Shown here: in pieces, positions 13,083-22,357 of the stretch
Numbering within the stretch: the stretch's first letter is position 1
How the letters are laid out: each line of letters opens with the position of its first letter
DNA from: Taenia hydatigena
Taxonomy: Eukaryota; Platyhelminthes; Cestoda; Cyclophyllidea; Taeniidae
DNA: 64,000 nucleotides
Reading direction: 5' to 3'
Assembly (NCBI GenBank): GCA_036345935.2
Contig: JADWOT020000007.1
Span: forward strand, 5,422,665 to 5,486,664
The notes under the pieces: model-generated
Databases searched by the model: none
The model's input: the letters and a program-made list of their open reading frames with translations, nothing else
What the model was told of the DNA's origin: nothing
Translations under genes and position numbers: made by a program

Positions 13083-13325
13083 ATGGAAGACACTGAGCCT
13101 GAGGAATGTGTACATGTACGACCAGAACCAGGAGTTACGATGAATGTGAGTCGGCGGTTACCTTCACCGGCTAACCAGGCGTGTCAGAATCTTCAAAAGG
13201 CGTCCCGTAGAAGATTGGTCAAAGCACTAAGCAACAGAGATGTGGCCAGAGTTACATGCACCATTCTTCTCGTGGCTATTGCTGTTGACATCATCTGCAC
13301 TCTTTGCGCGAGAAAGCGCAAACGC
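13083..13325 (+). CDS. Candidate first exon of an unrecognised single-pass membrane protein
   Basis: An ATG-initiated frame of 81 codons runs to a good donor (CGC|GTAAGT) in phase 0. The translation begins with an acidic stretch (MEDTEPEE). A basic region follows, then one hydrophobic helix (about residues 57-76, TILLVAIAVDIICTL) and a cytoplasmic-looking RKRKR stop-transfer. It lies 1.66 kb upstream of the first recognised symporter exon, which also starts in phase 0. It could therefore be the start of that gene, although it does not resemble the usual symporter N-terminus and the expected exon between them was not found. It may equally belong to another gene. Confidence 0.4.
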
Positions 13326-14373
13326 GTAAGTTTTAGAGGTGTTGCTATTCCATTTATAAATATTTATACCAACGTGACTAAACTATTCTATTCAAATTAA
13401 CTACTCGTGGTTACCTTAATGAAGCTGTCGCTTTAAACACAGTTTTGTTTGCTTTTGTGGTTGAAAATCATTCTAGAGTGATTCTGATGTCTGATTGGTT
13501 TTGTTATGGCCTCCCACCCTGGACATTGTCTGCCACTATTTTTGTCATCTAAACTTTAGTACGTTAGCCTTTGGCCATGGGAACTGCTTTTTGTAGTAGC
13601 ACTTGGGGTTGCTAGACCTAGTCGTTGCATGCCCTTTAAATACTTATCCAAGCAAAACATTAATTTCTGCTGTGCAGCATTCGCATTTGATTTAGACCAA
13701 ATGGTGAGGTTTTTTGTGGCTAGCCTTTTTATTTATGTTGCAAACCATCTAAAGTGTAGTAAGCATGATATTTGGTATTTATGTCTAATTAGTTTTCATA
13801 GAAGGAAACAAGTGAATAAAATACTTCTACCTTAGGAGTTATGAGAAATCCCTCTTAGGAAAAATTAGGTTTTAGTGTCCTAATGTGCATACACTTATTG
13901 CAGTCAGGTGCATAAATTATCCCTTTTGCTTCAAACATAGGGCTGAGTGTTCTATAATTAAAAGGGGCTTGTTGATGACCCAATTTTCCAGCGCCACTTC
14001 GTAGTCTCGTCTGCATCTACTAGGTGTGCTCGTAAAACAGCTCGACAATTTCGCTTTTCTTCTAGACGAAGATGCAAAGGGACATTTGCAGCAGTTCCGA
14101 TAGGCCACACAATCTCGACATTGTCATTGCCTCCTTCATGGTGCAAATCACATGGCCGACGACAATTCTGGAGGCTGTGAGAAGCACAGAACTGGTAGGA
14201 CAGCATCATTATTTAGCGACCCTTCATTTAACCTAGGCTACATTTAATCCAATAGCCAGGAATACGACTTTTCTAATGATAGCTAACCAGAACACTTGAT
14301 TTTGTCAACGGTTCGTGCTCTAGAAGACATTACTTTGGTACTTATCTGAGATAATACTCCAACTTAAAGGTCA
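13326..14373. other. Intron or intergenic; no exon recognised
   Basis: Searched for the missing symporter helices (a WTW..ATLLQS-like segment). Only a weak WTLSATIF-like string at about 13520-13545 turned up, followed at once by a stop, and it is not called. Confidence 0.4.
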
Positions 14374-14574
14374 ATAACCTAACGCGCTGGCGTTTTATAT
14401 CTGGTCTAGGGATCGGTATTTATAAAACTATCGCGTTGGTATTGGACATCAGAAATGCCATGATTTCGGTGCCACGTATCCATAAAATAGTAAGCGCTTA
14501 TGCGGTTCAAAATTACTAATTATGTTGCAATTCTAACATTGCCTCTAGAATTCACAAAATCATCGCGGCGTTTT
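14374..14574 (+). repeat. Four degenerate copies of an ATAAAA..TCGCG motif
   Basis: Related 22-26 bp blocks start at 14374, 14422, 14482 and about 14554. Each has A/T-rich ATAA(A/C)... followed by a CGCG or GCGC core and a G/T-rich tail (GGCGTTTT, TTGGTATT, TTATGCGG, GGCGTTTT). Spacings are about 48, 60 and 72 bp. The array ends about 410 bp before the first recognised symporter exon. Confidence 0.4.
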
Positions 14575-14986
14575 CTAATACTCCTGTATGATAGCGCAGC
14601 ATGCAATACTTACATTAAAGCCTAGCTATTGCATCCAAGGCGGAAGAGCTGCAAGGAGAAATTATAATTTTGAGGTGATCCCCTTAGTCGGTTGGGCCGA
14701 CTCGCTTTGCCGCGTAGCCATCGGCACATCACATCTAAACTAAATGCTACTTTCTCATCGTGTCGTGTTTTTCACAGGGTTGAGGTGTCAAAAATATCAG
14801 TCGCTTTAAACAATAGACATCCGGTACTCGCTTTGACATTCGAAGACAGGGCTTAATCGACCAGTATATGGCGCACGGTTCGGTACAGTCTGTTGGCATA
14901 CACAGGCACCACATGCATGTTATAATGATGGCCAACGCATTAATGCTATGAACAGCTCAAAAGTGTAGCCTCACTTATGGATATAG
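14575..14986. other. Sequence upstream of first recognised symporter exon
   Basis: No coding segment found. It ends in the acceptor GGATATAG at 14986. If 14987 is an internal exon, as the reading phase and homology imply, this is intron. Confidence 0.5.
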
Positions 14987-15197
14987 TACGGCATTGCCGG
15001 CAGCAAATACACGCCAGCAAGCTGTGCGCTGGTTCACACCATCTTCGTGCTGCTGCTCTTGGAATTTCGTACCAAGGCGCCTGGAGCCCACACCATTGCT
15101 CAATTCGTTGGCCATCGCTTCGGCTTATTTGCCCACATTCTCACCATCACCGTTTGCCTCCTCACCAGCTTATACACCCTCACTGTCAACATCACTG
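14987..15197 (+). CDS. DUR3: DUR3-like exon: YGIAG and KAPGAHT blocks
   Basis: Opens in phase 0 after ATAG and ends at G|GTAAGC, leaving one base. It encodes YGIAGSKYTPAS, a helix (LVHTIFVLLLLEF), then RTKAPGAHTIAQFVGHRFG and a second helix. The KAPGAHT loop is the most diagnostic string for the DUR3 branch. It joins the next segment across an 86-bp intron (15198-15283) to make a Glu codon. Confidence 0.85.
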
Positions 15198-18100
15198 GTA
15201 AGCAATACTTATCTTACTACATACGTTTCGTCGGCGGTCACACAGAATGGCCTGCATTAATTCTGTCCTCTTCCCTTTGGCAGAAGGTTCATTGGTTTTG
15301 AAGGCCGTAACCAAGAATGTAAGCGAGACCGTCATCGCATCGATAGTCTTCATTCTAGTTGGTGCCCTGTTGGTGGTGGCGCGGCGCAGAAGCTACAGTC
15401 CCATCATCTACATCATTGCTATCACCATCCTCCTCATTTGTGCCATTCTCATATTCAGTGCGCTGCATGTGCCAACATCCTTAGCACTTGATATGCTCCT
15501 TTCATGACTGCCGTTGCAATGTCCTCTCCAAAGCAAATGAGGTTTGGCTGTTATTGAATTTTTCATGCAAAATGCATATCCGCATGTGATATCGGTTTGG
15601 AAGGTTAATGATGTTCTGAACATGATAGTTAAGTAGATTCACGGTGACAAGGTGCAGATCGTGCAGGCTTTTATGCATGAAACGAAAGCGAATTAGACTG
15701 GAAATGCAAGGAAGCTTTATCTTGTCATCAAAAACTTGTGACAGCTTTTCGTGAGACGGTGATTTTACTAACGTGGCTGATTTATTGCGAAACAATGACA
15801 CCTGATGCTGAGATGAAGACAGAGACGGGAACGCAACAAGACCGCAGCTTCATGGATGGAATAAATTGGCCCACTAAATTTCGAGGCAACTGACTTAAAT
15901 AACCTACAAAAGATAAAGCGCAGTAATGCAGACTCACTTAAAAAAAATAAACTAAATGGAAAAAATTGCAGCATAGAGGCAGTTGTCTTATCTTGAAAGC
16001 ATTTTCACTAAAAACACCTAAAAAATAAGTAGGCGGGATAGCTAGGACTATTAACAAGTTCGCCGATTCGCTCAAATCCAACGTGCAAAAACTAAGCATA
16101 GAGATCCTCGAGATTTCTGCGCAAAAGTGCTGTTAAGTTTATGCTCACTTGTAATAAATGAGTTGCATTACATCTGTTCTGCTGGCAGATAATCATCCGA
16201 CATTAGTCATTTTGCCACTCTTGAACAAGTATGCTATTGAAGGTAAAACAAATTGTCTAATTGCTTACTTACATGGCTTGACACCTTTCATGTTCACAAC
16301 CTGAATACAAACGTTTTCCCCCACGTATAGCGCACTCATGAGTAGGCCGGTTATTACCTACAGGCGAAGGCAATACAGTTTGCATCAGTCGAATTTTAAA
16401 AGCAAGGCCGATGAAGACAAGGAATAATATGGTTAAAGTTAAAATCAAAACTATTTTTTGAATAGAATGCAACAACTTAAGTAGGACAGGTAAACTTGTG
16501 TAACACATTACTATAATCAGTAATCCTGATGCATCATGGAGTCGTCAGTGACTGTAGTATTGCCTGAGTTCGGCTGATGGTGTTGATTTTCGGGCATAAT
16601 TTTGAGCTGCATTGTAGGTAACATGGACAGCTTCTACAAGTTATTAAGGTGCTACAATAAATCAGACTATGGGATTGGGGATTCCATGACCAGTGGATCC
16701 GATGACAGAATCCTCAGCGATAGTTGGCGCATTTGCATCACTCCTTGGTCCCTTTCATATTCATGCTTAATATCATCCTCAAGATCACATGTCGCGGGTC
16801 CTGCTCGATCAAGCGCTATGGGAGACTTCAGTCAGCTTGCCGCCAAACCATGGAGTGCTTGGTCTACTTCTGGCCATCATCATGGCCTTTTGCATTCCAT
16901 TTACACTCAGTGTGGTCTGCGGTTTGGGTTTTCGAGCACTGGAGTCAGCTTTCTTCAACGCAGCTCTTCTTGACAAGAGGCAAAAGGCACACGGCAAGTC
17001 TTTAATTCCTTAGTCGTACCATCGCGACTTAATATTTTTAAACCAGATTACAAGCCGACTTAAATTTTGTGATTAGACGATTTATCAGTTTATTATACCT
17101 TCATAAAAGTTGCGTTTTTAAATTTAATGGAAAGTAATAAACGCTTTAAGCATGTTGGATGTAATGAGTTTTCACTCTGGGAAACAAAATGATTTGCATT
17201 ATTGGACCATCGTATCATTGTACTGACTCGCTGACTGGATCCTATCACAGCCTCATCAACAGCATGCTGTTGTAGGTCTTGTGATTTTCGCAACTCCGAT
17301 ACACCTGCTGGGCAAGAGCGGCGTTTGGGTCATTTTCGTCGTGCTTCTCCTGCTCCTCGTGACCTCTTGCACGTTCAGCATTGTCGGCGCTTCATCAGTC
17401 CTGTATCACGATGTCTTCGCGGAGTACATTCGAGTGAGCTCTATCCAAATCAATTTCTTGGCAATCTGAGCTTTACTTGCTAATTCTGATACCTGCGCCG
17501 AAATTTGGCATTAAGTGCATCAGGCACTGCACGACAGATTGACCAAAAACAAGTTCTTAGGTCTGCATAAATCATTGCAGAATTGTTGAGCACCAACGAG
17601 AAAACAAGATGACTCTACGACACTCAAATGCTGTGCGTGATTCATTGCATTCTGCGGTTTGTCTATTCTCTCTTCAGCCCTTCAAAAAGCAGGTAGACAA
17701 AGCAACATGTCTGCTCTGTGGCAGGCGACGCGATCATCTCGCGAGTCGACGGAATATCTGTCGCTGTCGCAGCATGCTCGAATGTTCGGCATGTCAAAGT
17801 GATACCTGGTACGACTGCAAGTAATGGCTGATAATAATGTCAAAGTAACTTTGCCGACATGATAGCCATAAAATACCAAACAATGGATTAGTTAAACATA
17901 GCCAATGACTGGCTATTTGGACGAATTCTGTCGTTGAGTATTCTATCATTTAAATGCGCCCATGCTCAATGCATAATCAGGATTGCTAAGTGTAAAGGAA
18001 AGGTAACGATCGCCATCTGTCTGAGGGAATGCGAAATTCAAGAAAAAACTAGGGCTAAGTGATAAGAGCTTGAATCAAATAAGAAACCAACGAAATGTTT

Positions 18101-21100
18101 TTATTTTCATGGAAAAATGCAGCTCATATAGTATGACAAACCAAAATAAAGTAAACTTGAAGATTGCTAGGTGTACCAGTCTACTGAGCTAACATTATAA
18201 ATCGAACAAGATTTCTACAATCTGGCTGTGCATTTCCTTCGCATCATGAACTTGATAACGGTTGCATAGAGTTGGCTAGACATGGGCTTTTCTTGCTAAC
18301 AACGCACAATGACACTCAAAACTGGCATTGGTGAAAAAAATTTTGACAAGATAGTAAGGCGACTCTTCTCTCGCCTCTTTGTTTTGACAGGATCAAGGAG
18401 GAATGCAGCACCAGACCTGCCATAACACTGGTGTATGGCTGCCGGACACACGGTGCATATCGTGCCTACATGGACGAGATGTCGAGAAGCGAGCTACCGA
18501 TTGCCTTTACTGTGACGACATGCATGATACCAGCATTCATTATCTTCTCTGAAATAGCGGTATGCACATAACTCTATTCTTTCAGGTTCATGTGGTTCTG
18601 GTAGCAGATTGGCTGATGCCCCACCAACGCAGCACAATGTGACTGCGATACACTGTTTCCATCCACTCGATAACTTAACAGGTTATAATAGCAAAATTGA
18701 ATGACTGATTCCATTCGATGAAATGAGACTACATAGAAGGGCAAACAGATAAGCAGACACGGCCAAATAGGTCCTAGGCGAGAATAATCGGTGATGTGGT
18801 GATTGCCTAAATGTAGTCAACGAGTCGTTTATGAGCGCATTTAAAGGAATATCAAATTCAACGTATTTAACTGGGAGTAATGTTAAGTGCGATGTTAACT
18901 TCGCATGTCCCCTCTTAAATCGCACTCAATTTAGGATTTCAGGTCCGCACATGGTTTTTTCTGTTTATAATACAAACAAACATCCTCATTTAATCTATCA
19001 AACAAGACGACTTTTAAAATGTCTGAACTAATTTTGCTGCTAGAAAACGGTGGCTCAACTGATCTAATATGCCTTTTAACCTATCAACTATGCACTCTCC
19101 AGTTTAGCTAGCTGCAATGCCCCGTTGTAGTTTGCGCTGACTCGCCAAATGCATTCATTGCCTCTGCGCATTGCGAGCGCAGATGAGCTGTGATTTATCG
19201 TTCGTTCCGTTATTCTTGCAATATTAGCCGAATTCTTCTTGCGTTAAACTCATCCATCTTGCGATGTCAAAAGCAAACATTAGGGTAACGCTGGTTTGGT
19301 ATTTACTAGGTTCGCATGTGTCAAGAAAATGGATAGAAGTGGCACTGGCAATAAGGCAACGTAGCGCTTATTTAAGATTATGTTTTTCCATATTTCTTCA
19401 ATCTCGATCTATGCAGCATACATCATTTGGGCTGCCTGTTGGCTGAATGACCGACTGTCTAATCTTCATACTGGCCGAATTAGTGTTTGGTTTGGAGAAC
19501 AAAAGCGTTTGAAGCTAGTCATCCAAAATCTAAGCAGTTTAGTTTGATATATCTGCAGCACAATAGCCCAATTCCTTCTCTTGTAGGTTTCGCATCATAA
19601 CACAACGCCTCACAGCTTGCTTTTGCACTATTTGCTGTAAATTCCACGCAAAGAGATGGTTGACACATCAGATTCCATGAAAATGGTATTTGACAATGTT
19701 TTTATGCAAAAGTTCTCATCACGTTGAGATGCGTACCATAGTAATCAGAAGCCCGTCACTCAGCCGTAACACAGGCATACGTGTGCATCTGGCGACGCAT
19801 GCGAGCCAATAGTTGGTGTGAGATGAGCCCATCTAGCTACAGAATGATCTCTCCTCCTAAAAGCATTTTTATTGACCTTCATTTCCAAGTAATTATTCTA
19901 GCGCTTGATTTTGGTCAAAGATTGAACGACGATGACAGTATCGAAGCAATTTGGAGTGTTCAACAACCAGTCTCAGTTGCGCCACAGGGCTCTAAAGGAG
20001 GCACTACTTCCTCAGTCCTATTCCATAACTTAATCACTGGTGGCAGCTCTCCAGGTAGTGGCATTCCTATTTTCTTGTCACTACCATCGGACTATTATTC
20101 TTGCAATTGCAGTCGAAGGCGGAAAAGATCAAATTGAGTGGACGAACGTCGAACGGAATGGGTTGCAGAAAGAATCATGCTTAAAGAGCGGAGGAAAATT
20201 AATCTGACAGATGGGAAGCGCAAGCGAGTGCGAAAGGTAAGAGAACAGCATGATGGCAGAGGTCAGGTGTTTTCCTTGTCTTAAACTAAAAAATTCCCAT
20301 CGAAGTGAGGTTGTTTTATAATTCTTTTTGCCGTTGCTTTCATTTAGTTTAAAGAATTACGCTGGCACATTTAACTACGGTTTGCCTTTTAGTTGGCGAA
20401 TTTCCTTTTCTACGGTCTCTGCACACCCTTTGTTGGATGCCTTTGCCTTAGCATTCTTTGGGAGCGTCTTTCGAAGGCTGCGCTTCTACTTGGCTACTTC
20501 GTTAGTGCAGGGGCATCACTTACCACCTGGTTCGTGCTTGATAAAGCGTCATCATTGGGTATGTTTCTGGCTCTTCTTGCTTTACTGTGAGCTAAAATAG
20601 AGGTGTCACTTCTTTATTATTGAATATGACCGCCTTCAGCCAATCAGCAGTTTATTGAGGAGGCTATGCTAATATTACATGAGGTTTAATGGCAATGCCT
20701 CTTTAAGCAGGCAAGTGTCTATGGCGTTAGTTACAGTAAAAGGCTCATCCAAATCTATTTTGCGTGCATTCAGAAATGACCACTGCATGTACAACACGTT
20801 GGATATGATGTAAAACCAGCGCAGACACTTAGAACAGACTGATGACTACATTATTTATGAAGAATTTCTTGCTTTCATTACCTTACTTATCTTTTCAATG
20901 ACCAGATTCTAAGCAGACCCAGCTTACGGGGTTGGGGATAGCATTTTTGGGCGGCTTTCTCCTACCTGTACTGATCACTGTCCTCCTCACCAAACCTCTT
21001 CCACCCAAATTGGCGTCAAGCGTGTGGTGCTGCGTGCAAGAGATTGATAATCCTCTCATGCCATGGCCTGAGATCTTCACTCGGTAGGCAAACCAGCCAT

Positions 21101-21506
21101 CCACCTGACCTTTGCAAGANNNNNNNNNNNNNNNNNNNNNNNNNNNNNNNNNNNNNNNNNNNNNNNNNNNNNNNNNNNNNNNNNNNNNNNNNNNNNNNNN
21201 NNNNNNNNNNNNNNNNNNNNNNNNNNNNNNNNNNNNNNNNNNNNNNNNNNNNNNNNNNNNNNNNNNNNNNNNNNNNNNNNNNNNNNNNNNNNNNNNNNNN
21301 NNNNNNNNNNNNNNNNNNNNNNNNNNNNNNNNNNNNNNNNNNNNNNNNNNNNNNNNNNNNNNNNNNNNNNNNNNNNNNNNNNNNNNNNNNNNNTGCGTCG
21401 CCTAACCTGGTGCATCGTGATTTTCAACCTCGTTGTATTTCTCGGTGTCTGGCAAATACTTGGACACGCCATAAAAACACTCAGCTTCGACCGCTTCTTC
21501 TTCCTT
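14987..21506 (+). CDS. DUR3: DUR3-type sodium:solute symporter (urea/polyamine transporter), partial multi-exon gene
   Basis: A polytopic membrane transporter of the SSF/SLC5 superfamily. DUR3 members carry urea, and in some organisms polyamines, across the plasma membrane with H+ or Na+. Nine coding segments (14987-15197, 15284-15457, 16618-16993, 17276-17433, 17678-17820, 18391-18559, 20393-20558, 20906-21083 and 21394-21506) keep compatible phases. They give family landmarks in order: YGIAG before a helix, TKAPGAHTIAQF, DQALWETS, a long helix ending CGLGFRALE, HLLGKSGVW, SVLYHDVFAEYI, a Cys-rich insert, SILWERLSKAALL and EIDNPLMPW. The first one or two helices of the family are missing upstream. 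The sequence diverges from fungal and plant relatives, for example lacking the usual GGLKATF-like segment after helix 5. Family assignment is from remembered patterns. The substrate is inferred. Confidence 0.85.
15284..15457 (+). CDS. DUR3: DUR3-like exon: EGSLVL and two helices
   Basis: Starts after TTTGGCAG. It encodes EGSLVLKAVTKNVS, then two helices separated by VARRRSYSP, where relatives usually have a Gly-Gly and Thr-rich loop. The 3' limit is uncertain. The donor TTCA|GTGCGC at 15458 is the only one whose phase fits the next segment. The frame itself stays open to a TGA near 15506. Confidence 0.7.
15458..16617. other. Symporter intron (about 1.16 kb)
   Basis: No coding signal on the plus strand. 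A minus-strand frame at 16269-16508 contains a hydrophobic run but has no other support. The intron ends at TTGTAG. Confidence 0.5.
16618..16993 (+). CDS. DUR3: DUR3-like coding block with broken frame
   Basis: The block starts in one frame (NMDSFYKLLRCYN, matching the family's loop before a helix) and ends in another (VLLDQALWETS, then the helix block ending CGLGFRALE). No single frame is open throughout. Removing 16693-16717 (25 nt, GT..CAG) and 16748-16783 (36 nt, GT..AAG) as introns gives one continuous frame with SMT, then IVGAFASLL, then HMSRVLLDQALW. The alternative is one or more indels, either a pseudogene or assembly error. It ends at G|GCAAGT in the phase needed for the next exon. 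Confidence 0.65.
16994..17275 (+). other. Putative GC-AG intron
   Basis: The upstream frame ends CAC G and is followed by GCAAGT. The acceptor is TTGTAG at 17273-17275. Only the GC donor keeps the phase so that Gly (G+GT) is followed by LVIFATPIHLLGKSG. The nearby GT at 16998 would shift the frame. Confidence 0.6.
17276..17433 (+). CDS. DUR3: DUR3-like exon: HLLGKSG helix
   Basis: Encodes LVIFATPIHLLGKSGVWV, a leucine-rich helix (LLLLLVTSCTFSIVGAS), then SVLYHDVFAEYIR. In relatives this is the segment with the conserved LGK.GA and the S.(I/L)..(Y/F)D(I/V)Y..YI ending. The donor CGA|GTGAGC is strong and in phase 0. Confidence 0.85.
17678..17820 (+). CDS. DUR3: DUR3-like exon: cysteine-rich insert, part 1
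   Basis: Acceptor TCTCTTCAG, phase 0, donor CAA|GTAATG. It encodes PFKKQVDKATCLLCGRRR, then a C-x-C pair (ICRCRS) and a second C-x2-C (ECSACQ) before YDCK. Closely spaced CxxC and CxC motifs suggest metal coordination or disulfides in a loop right after a membrane helix. Relatives in fungi and plants, as I remember them, lack this stretch, while some animal members have something like it. Confidence 0.8.
17821..18390. other. Symporter intron (570 bp)
   Basis: No other signal. It ends with a textbook acceptor tract TCTTTGTTTTGACAG. Confidence 0.7.
18391..18559 (+). CDS. DUR3: DUR3-like exon: cysteine-rich insert, part 2, and helix
   Basis: The first base completes Lys from the previous exon. 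It encodes IKEECSTRP, then TLVYGCRTHGAYRAYMDEMS (a C-x2-H pair), and a membrane helix (TVTTCMIPAFIIFSEIA). The donor GCG|GTATGC is in phase 0. With the preceding exon this makes a module of about 70 residues with about nine Cys and one His. Confidence 0.8.
18560..20392. other. Symporter intron (1.83 kb)
   Basis: Contains a possible extra plus-strand coding segment (20138-20236, listed separately). Otherwise only short open frames without motifs. Confidence 0.55.
20138..20236 (+). CDS. Possible cassette exon inside symporter intron
   Basis: An open segment of 33 codons follows a TGA and ends at AAG|GTAAGA in phase 0. The translation is highly charged (TEWVAERIMLKERRK, then TDGKRKRVRK). Phase 0 would let it be inserted before the exon at 20393. 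However, homology aligns 18559 directly to 20393 with nothing missing, and no good acceptor in the right phase was found. It may be chance or belong to a nested gene. Confidence 0.25.
20393..20558 (+). CDS. DUR3: DUR3-like exon: SILWERLSKAALL helix pair
   Basis: Follows TTGCCTTTTAG, phase 0. It encodes LANFLFYGLCTPFVGCL, then CLSILWERLSKAALLLGY and a third helix to FVLDKASSL, corresponding to the late family segment in which a helix ends in W..A and the next starts with Gly. The donor G|GTATGT leaves one base. Confidence 0.85.
20559..20905. other. Symporter intron (347 bp)
   Basis: No other signal. The acceptor is TTTTCAATGACCAG. Confidence 0.7.
20906..21083 (+). CDS. DUR3: DUR3-like exon: late helix and DNPLMPW motif
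   Basis: Encodes DSKQTQLTGLGIAFLGG, a helix (FLLPVLITVLLT), a cytoplasmic loop and EIDNPLMPWPEIFTR. The DNP...W segment marks the C-terminal cytoplasmic region of DUR3 proteins. The donor ACTCG|GTAGGC leaves two bases. The scaffold gap starts 36 bp further on. Confidence 0.85.
21120..21393. other. Assembly gap (run of N)
   Basis: 274 undetermined bases within the symporter gene. Open frames crossing it are artefacts. The start of the following exon is hidden in it. Confidence 0.99.
21394..21506 (+). CDS. DUR3: DUR3-like exon after gap (5' end missing)
   Basis: The frame from 21396 reads RRLTWCIVIFNLVVFLGVWQ, then a loop with SFDRFFFL, and meets the donor CTT|GTATGC in phase 0. In relatives a basic loop followed by a helix and a Phe-rich FF segment precedes the last helix. 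The last helix itself was not found downstream. Confidence 0.7.
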
Positions 21507-22204
21507 GTATGCACATTTTACAACACTAGAATTTCTTCACCCATCAACAAATAGTGACTACTTTGGTGTCAACGAATTCCAATAAGTTATAAAATAGTGA
21601 AGTTTCTAATTTCTGACAAGAATTTGTAATGCAGTTACCTTAAATGATCGGCCTTTGCACACTTCACAAAGCACGTACCTTAAGCAAAGTTGTGTGTTTA
21701 ACAACCCTTTGACAACATTACCTGCAAGGCACATGAGAGATGTGTGTAAGGAGAACTATATGTTCGTTTTCTAACTTCAATACTCTAATTATTTTGCCTT
21801 TAAAGGCGACTGCATTTACACTGAATTCATGGCTCTTTATAAAAGGTGGGATCAATTGAAGTTTGGGCATACCTATCTACCATCACCTGTCTCGCTTCTT
21901 CTCTGTTCCTGCCAACCTGCAATCAAAGGGTCTACTTTTGGCACTGACTTCACAGGCTCAGGATGTTGATGAGGTAGTGATTGGAGCTTCATTTCATTAA
22001 ACTTACCTTGTAAAGTAGGTTGGGTGGTTTCACTCTTTACGCACTAATTTAAGCACGCAGCTGTTGGCATGGAAGTCCTTGCGCTCTGCTTTCCTTGCAA
22101 CAAGCACGCCAGTGTTTCCAGAATTTTACTTGCTGTCACATTGATCCTGAAAGAACTGATGCCTTCTATTCAAAATTTAGCAGTAATATTCTATCTTGTT
22201 TCAG
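21507..22204. other. Downstream of last recognised symporter exon
   Basis: Possible pieces after acceptors at about 21806 and 22061 stay open for 20-50 codons, but none gives the expected final helix. Confidence 0.4.
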
Positions 22205-22330
22205 ACGTTGGCTGTCCAGACTTCTTCACAGAAAGACACATCAAACGCTGACATCGGCACAAAGCAAGTATCAAGATTTTCACTGCTTTCAGAGTGCTCA
22301 TTGCAAGGAAGACATTTAAATAAATCGTAG
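22205..22330 (+). CDS. Possible terminal exon of the symporter (cytoplasmic tail)
   Basis: Acceptor TATCTTGTTTCAG, phase 0 like the donor at 21507. 41 codons, mainly polar (TLAVQTSSQKDTSNADIGTK), end at TAG (22328-22330). Polyadenylation signals follow within 30 bp. It would be a plausible hydrophilic tail, but the last membrane helix would then be missing or in an undetected exon. Confidence 0.3.
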   Translation, partial: TLAVQTSSQKDTSNADIGTKQVSRFSLLSECSLQGRHLNKS

Positions 22331-22340
22331 GACATGTACA

Positions 22341-22357
22341 AATAAAGCACTAATAAA
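22341..22357 (+). terminator. Possible poly(A) signals
   Basis: Two AATAAA hexamers (22341-22346 and 22352-22357) about 850 bp after the last firm symporter exon and just after the candidate terminal exon. Confidence 0.4.

Noticed and set aside
13515..13550. WTLSATIF string resembling the missing symporter helix
   Set aside because: Only about eight residues match, a stop follows at once, and no phase-0 donor is available.
14977..15260. Two extra plus frames over the first symporter exon
   Set aside because: They are out-of-frame shadows of the exon with the KAPGAHT motif.
21044..21529. Long frames across 21044-21529 on both strands
   Set aside because: They cross the run of N and are artefacts of the assembly gap.
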